A stretch of DNA of 64,000 nt, taken from NCBI GenBank assembly GCA_964632505.1, contig CAZWCE010000004.1, positions 62,001-126,000 on the forward strand, given 5' to 3'. The notes below the pieces were generated by a model. The model did no database searches. It was not told the origin of the DNA and saw only the letters and a program-made list of their open reading frames with translations. Origin of the DNA: CAZWCE01 sp964632505 (GTDB lineage Bacteria; Planctomycetota; Planctomycetia; Pirellulales; Thermoguttaceae). The stretch's first letter is position 1. Each line of letters starts with the position of its first letter. Both the position numbers and the translations under genes were made by a program. Below, piece after piece: positions 61,663 to 64,000 of the stretch.

Positions 61663-62748
61663 CTAATAGTTCCAGTTGACGCCGCCCAAGAGCGTATGCG
61701 AGCCGTAATCGGTGGCGAACTCCGAGGCGTAATCGCAGTAAATGTCGAGATGATACCGGAACGAAGCGGTCAGGCCCGCGCCGATATACGCACGATTGCG
61801 TGGCATATGGTGATGGAGAAATGTATAGGAGGCGGGAGACCGCATCATGTGGGAGACCGAGTACAGATCGGTGTCCTGGTACTCATGGACCCAGCCGAGG
61901 TTCATCTGGGGAGTGAGCTGCCCGATGGGGCACCGGAAATTCCACGTGTAACGCAAGCCGAGCATCGAGGTCGAACGGTCGGTCGCCCGATCGCCGAATG
62001 TTTGGGCTGTTCCGCTTCCCGAGAGAATCGTCTCGGAGAATCCTTTTTCATTCAATCCGATATGCTGGTATCGGAAGTAAGGCTCCAACTCGGAACGACC
62101 GAATCCCCAGTTCAAGCCGAGCTCCGTGGTGGCGGTCCACTGTTCGCCGGGATACGTCCCCCGTGCGGTGTAGGCCCCCGGGTTGCGAAGGATCGTATAA
62201 TCATTGTGATCGTATCCAAAAGCGACGTCGAAATAGAAGTGTTTGAAAAAGAGACTCGAATAGAGGTTGGTCTCGATCGCATCGACGCTTTTGGTCGTTC
62301 CGCCGTATTTCGCCTCCACGTCGGTCCAGCTCCCTCCCAACTCCCAACCGATGAGGAAATGCCTTCCGAGAATCTTATCGATTCCCCCGGCGATGCCGAA
62401 GGTATCGGCATGAAATCCCGGGAGTGAATGCTTCGGCTGTTGGTTCGTCCAGTTGCCGTAGGATCGGAACCAGGTTCTTCGCAGAAACGGATTACCCCGA
62501 TTATTGGCGAGCATCACGGTTCCGGTCTCGTGCGGCATCATCTCCAGATCGAAGCGTGTCGCCTGGTGGGCGGTGAATTCTTCGGATCCGTCGGCAAACC
62601 ACTCGATCATCCAGTTCCCGGCGAATGGCTCCTCGGGCGGCGCCGCGCGCGAAATGGCGGCGGTTCCGCAAAACACCAGCATCAGCGCGGACAGCGTCGT
62701 TCGGATCCATCGGATCGTTCGCATTCTCTTTCGGAATATGAGCTCCAT
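61663..62748 (-). CDS. Outer-membrane beta-barrel protein (autotransporter-like)
   Basis: This is a 361-residue exported protein. GGAGAGGG precedes the ATG. A signal peptide (TLSALMLVFCGTAAISRAA, about 18-36) leads to a region made of alternating amphipathic strands: FLIGWELGGSWTDVEAKY, FYFDVAFGYDHNDY, TATTELGLNWGFG, LEPYFRYQHIGLNE, SMLGLRYTWNFRC, LTPQMNLGWVHEY, YIGAGLTASFRY. It ends in an aromatic residue (GGVNWNY), as BAM-inserted barrels do. About ten to twelve strands suggest an autotransporter-type barrel without a large passenger. Function is unknown. Confidence 0.82.
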   Translation of the reverse strand: MELIFRKRMRTIRWIRTTLSALMLVFCGTAAISRAAPPEEPFAGNWMIEWFADGSEEFTAHQATRFDLEMMPHETGTVMLANNRGNPFLRRTWFRSYGNWTNQQPKHSLPGFHADTFGIAGGIDKILGRHFLIGWELGGSWTDVEAKYGGTTKSVDAIETNLYSSLFFKHFYFDVAFGYDHNDYTILRNPGAYTARGTYPGEQWTATTELGLNWGFGRSELEPYFRYQHIGLNEKGFSETILSGSGTAQTFGDRATDRSTSMLGLRYTWNFRCPIGQLTPQMNLGWVHEYQDTDLYSVSHMMRSPASYTFLHHHMPRNRAYIGAGLTASFRYHLDIYCDYASEFATDYGSHTLLGGVNWNY

Positions 62749-63186
62749 ATTTCCCTCTCCTCGAAACCGATCGACGGTCGCGCTACCGCCGGAAATCGGT
62801 CGTTCGGCATCCTCTCGAGCTTACTTTTTCGAACTTCCTCAATGATACGTGCCCATCGGCGATGGGGAGCGTACTGAATTTCGCCGCCTCGTGCAATAGC
62901 AACAGGTAGTATTCTCGTTTCGTTCGTCCGAACCCCGTTGCAGGCTGCTGGAAAGCAGGGCGGGAAAGGGTATCTACGCAAAGAATCGAGAAGAGGCGGA
63001 CCTCTCGAATTGCCGAGGCCGGGTCCAAGGCGAACGATTCATGCATTTTCACGAGATCTTTCTTTTCAAAGCGGCTCTTTTTCATGAATTGATCTGGGTT
63101 TTTCGCGGGGATTATCTTATTCTTCTCCCGTTCTTTTCATCTTATTTTTCCGAGATACCGCTACGGCAAACGGGAGGAATACGAAT
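62749..63186. other. Divergent intergenic region
   Basis: These 438 bases lie between the minus-strand barrel gene and the plus-strand YCF48-like gene. A 100-codon minus-strand frame (62783-63085) has no ribosome site and is not counted as a gene. No repeat or hairpin stands out. Confidence 0.5.
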
Positions 63187-64000
63187 ATGCCAGGCACGGG
63201 ATACAGAATGAAAACCGGCCGAACCACGAAGATATTCCGCCAACCGACACGAACGGACTGTTTGGCGATGGCGCGGCGAAACCCCATCGGTTTGGGAACA
63301 CTGGCGGTACTTTTGATGATCGGCTTTTTTCCGAAGGAAACCTCCGCTCAGTTATTGCCGGATCGGAGCACGAAATCCCGCTTGCAACAATTGATCGAGG
63401 TCCAAAAGGAGATGGACCGCTTTTCGCATCAACTGAAGAAGGAAAAGAAATCTTCGGTCGTCGATTCGGGCAATCCCATGCTCGAGATTCCGGCAGGCGA
63501 TCAGGGCGCCCCCTCTTCGACGGCGCCCGAAGACAACGGGCGGTTTGCCGCGGACGCGCCGGATGAGTCTCTGGTGGGAAAGGATCCCACCGAACCGTTC
63601 CGCTCGCTTGAACGACATCTCCCCGAGGGCGAACCTCCGAAGCTTCCTCGCTATCTACCCGAGATGAGGCCCGACGCTCGGTTGAACGACGTATTTTTTC
63701 TCGATGCCCGAACGGGTTGGGCGGCCGGGGACCGGGGAACGGTCTGGTGGACCGTCGACGGCGGACGAACCTGGAGCCCTGCCCATGTTCCGGTCTCCTG
63801 TCCTTTGTATTCGATTCGGTTTGTGGATGCGGAAAACGGCATCGCCGTCGGGGGAAGTGTTCGTCCGTTCACACACTCAGGCAACGGCGTCGTGCTGCGC
63901 ACCAACGATGGCGGCAAAACATGGTACCGCATTCCCGATCAGATACTCCCCATTCTCCACCGCGTGGAAATGGTCTCGATTTCCCGGGGCTGGGCCGCGG
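63187..64000 (+). CDS. Secreted YCF48-like repeat protein, 3' end cut by the window
   Basis: The plus strand stays open from ATG 63187 to the right edge, giving 271 visible residues. GGAGG lies nine bases before the ATG. A signal peptide lies near 34-54 (IGLGTLAVLLMIGFF, then ETSAQ). A charged and Pro/Gly-rich stretch to about 155 is followed by YCF48/BNR-type propeller repeats: LNDVFFLDARTGWAAGDRGTVWWTVDGGRTW and YSIRFVDAENGIAVGG with VVLRTNDGGKTWYR. In phototrophs YCF48 helps build photosystem II; related secreted proteins in non-phototrophs are of unknown function and may act as assembly or binding platforms. More repeats are expected beyond the edge. Confidence 0.85.
   Translation, partial: MPGTGYRMKTGRTTKIFRQPTRTDCLAMARRNPIGLGTLAVLLMIGFFPKETSAQLLPDRSTKSRLQQLIEVQKEMDRFSHQLKKEKKSSVVDSGNPMLEIPAGDQGAPSSTAPEDNGRFAADAPDESLVGKDPTEPFRSLERHLPEGEPPKLPRYLPEMRPDARLNDVFFLDARTGWAAGDRGTVWWTVDGGRTWSPAHVPVSCPLYSIRFVDAENGIAVGGSVRPFTHSGNGVVLRTNDGGKTWYRIPDQILPILHRVEMVSISRGWAA

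Noticed and set aside
62783..63085. 100-codon minus-strand frame
   Set aside because: No ribosome site, no motif and an odd composition; possible but unsupported.
1..64000. CRISPR array, rRNA, tRNA, prophage or intact transposon
   Set aside because: I read through for regularly spaced repeats, tRNA-like TTCGAATC arms, rRNA signatures, phage structural genes and transposases and saw none.

Overview
The window looks like chromosomal DNA from a planctomycete, probably of the Pirellulales/Thermoguttaceae type. This is inferred from gene content: a lipoprotein with a DUF1559-like C-terminus, two large secreted proteins resembling the hydrazine-synthase alpha subunit, a Minf_1886-family protein, kinase and formylglycine-enzyme-fold fusions, TPR/CHAT proteins, a YCF48-like repeat protein and many secreted proteins of unknown function. 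Coding density is high, GC is moderately high, and both strands are used in short runs. I found no rRNA, tRNA, CRISPR array, prophage or intact insertion sequence.

Layout. 1-10.3 kb: an esterase cut by the left edge (-), a 1383-residue cytoplasmic protein (+), an HDOD protein (-) and two secreted proteins of unknown function (-). 10.3-24.5 kb: a sugar isomerase/epimerase-type TIM barrel (+), then a long minus-strand run: a fused NapH/NapG-like polyferredoxin, a multi-pass membrane protein, a BRCT-like/MerR/TPR protein, a di-haem Hzs-like protein, a DapA/NanA-family aldolase with its GntR regulator, and a thioredoxin-trypsin fusion. 24.9-34.3 kb: Minf_1886 protein, a degenerate kinase/zinc-ribbon/FGE-fold fusion, an HMGL-type aldolase (all +), then pectate lyase and pyruvate phosphate dikinase (-). 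35-45.3 kb: a TolC-like protein, a hybrid histidine kinase and a PHP-like protein (+), then a second Hzs-like protein carrying an FGE-fold domain, an LsrG-like monooxygenase, a GlsB-like membrane protein and a small lipoprotein (-). 46-58.9 kb: a plus-strand run with a CHAT-fold TPR protein, another secreted TPR protein, a nitroreductase, a secreted glycosidase-like protein and a large MscS channel. 59-64 kb: a lipoprotein with a DUF1559-like C-terminus (-), a 29-residue basic protein (+), an outer-membrane barrel (-) and a YCF48-like protein running off the right edge (+).

Common themes are periplasmic redox chemistry (two di-haem Hzs-like proteins, the polyferredoxin, the thioredoxin-protease), polysaccharide use (pectate lyase, esterase, glycosidase-like protein, sugar isomerase, aldolases) and enzyme folds that have lost their catalytic residues (kinase, CHAT, FGE). 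The best candidates for undescribed biology are the paired Hzs-like proteins, the catalytically dead CHAT-TPR and kinase-FGE fusions, the BRCT-MerR-TPR fusion, the 29-residue basic protein, and a dispersed palindromic repeat near 10.4 and 43.8 kb.
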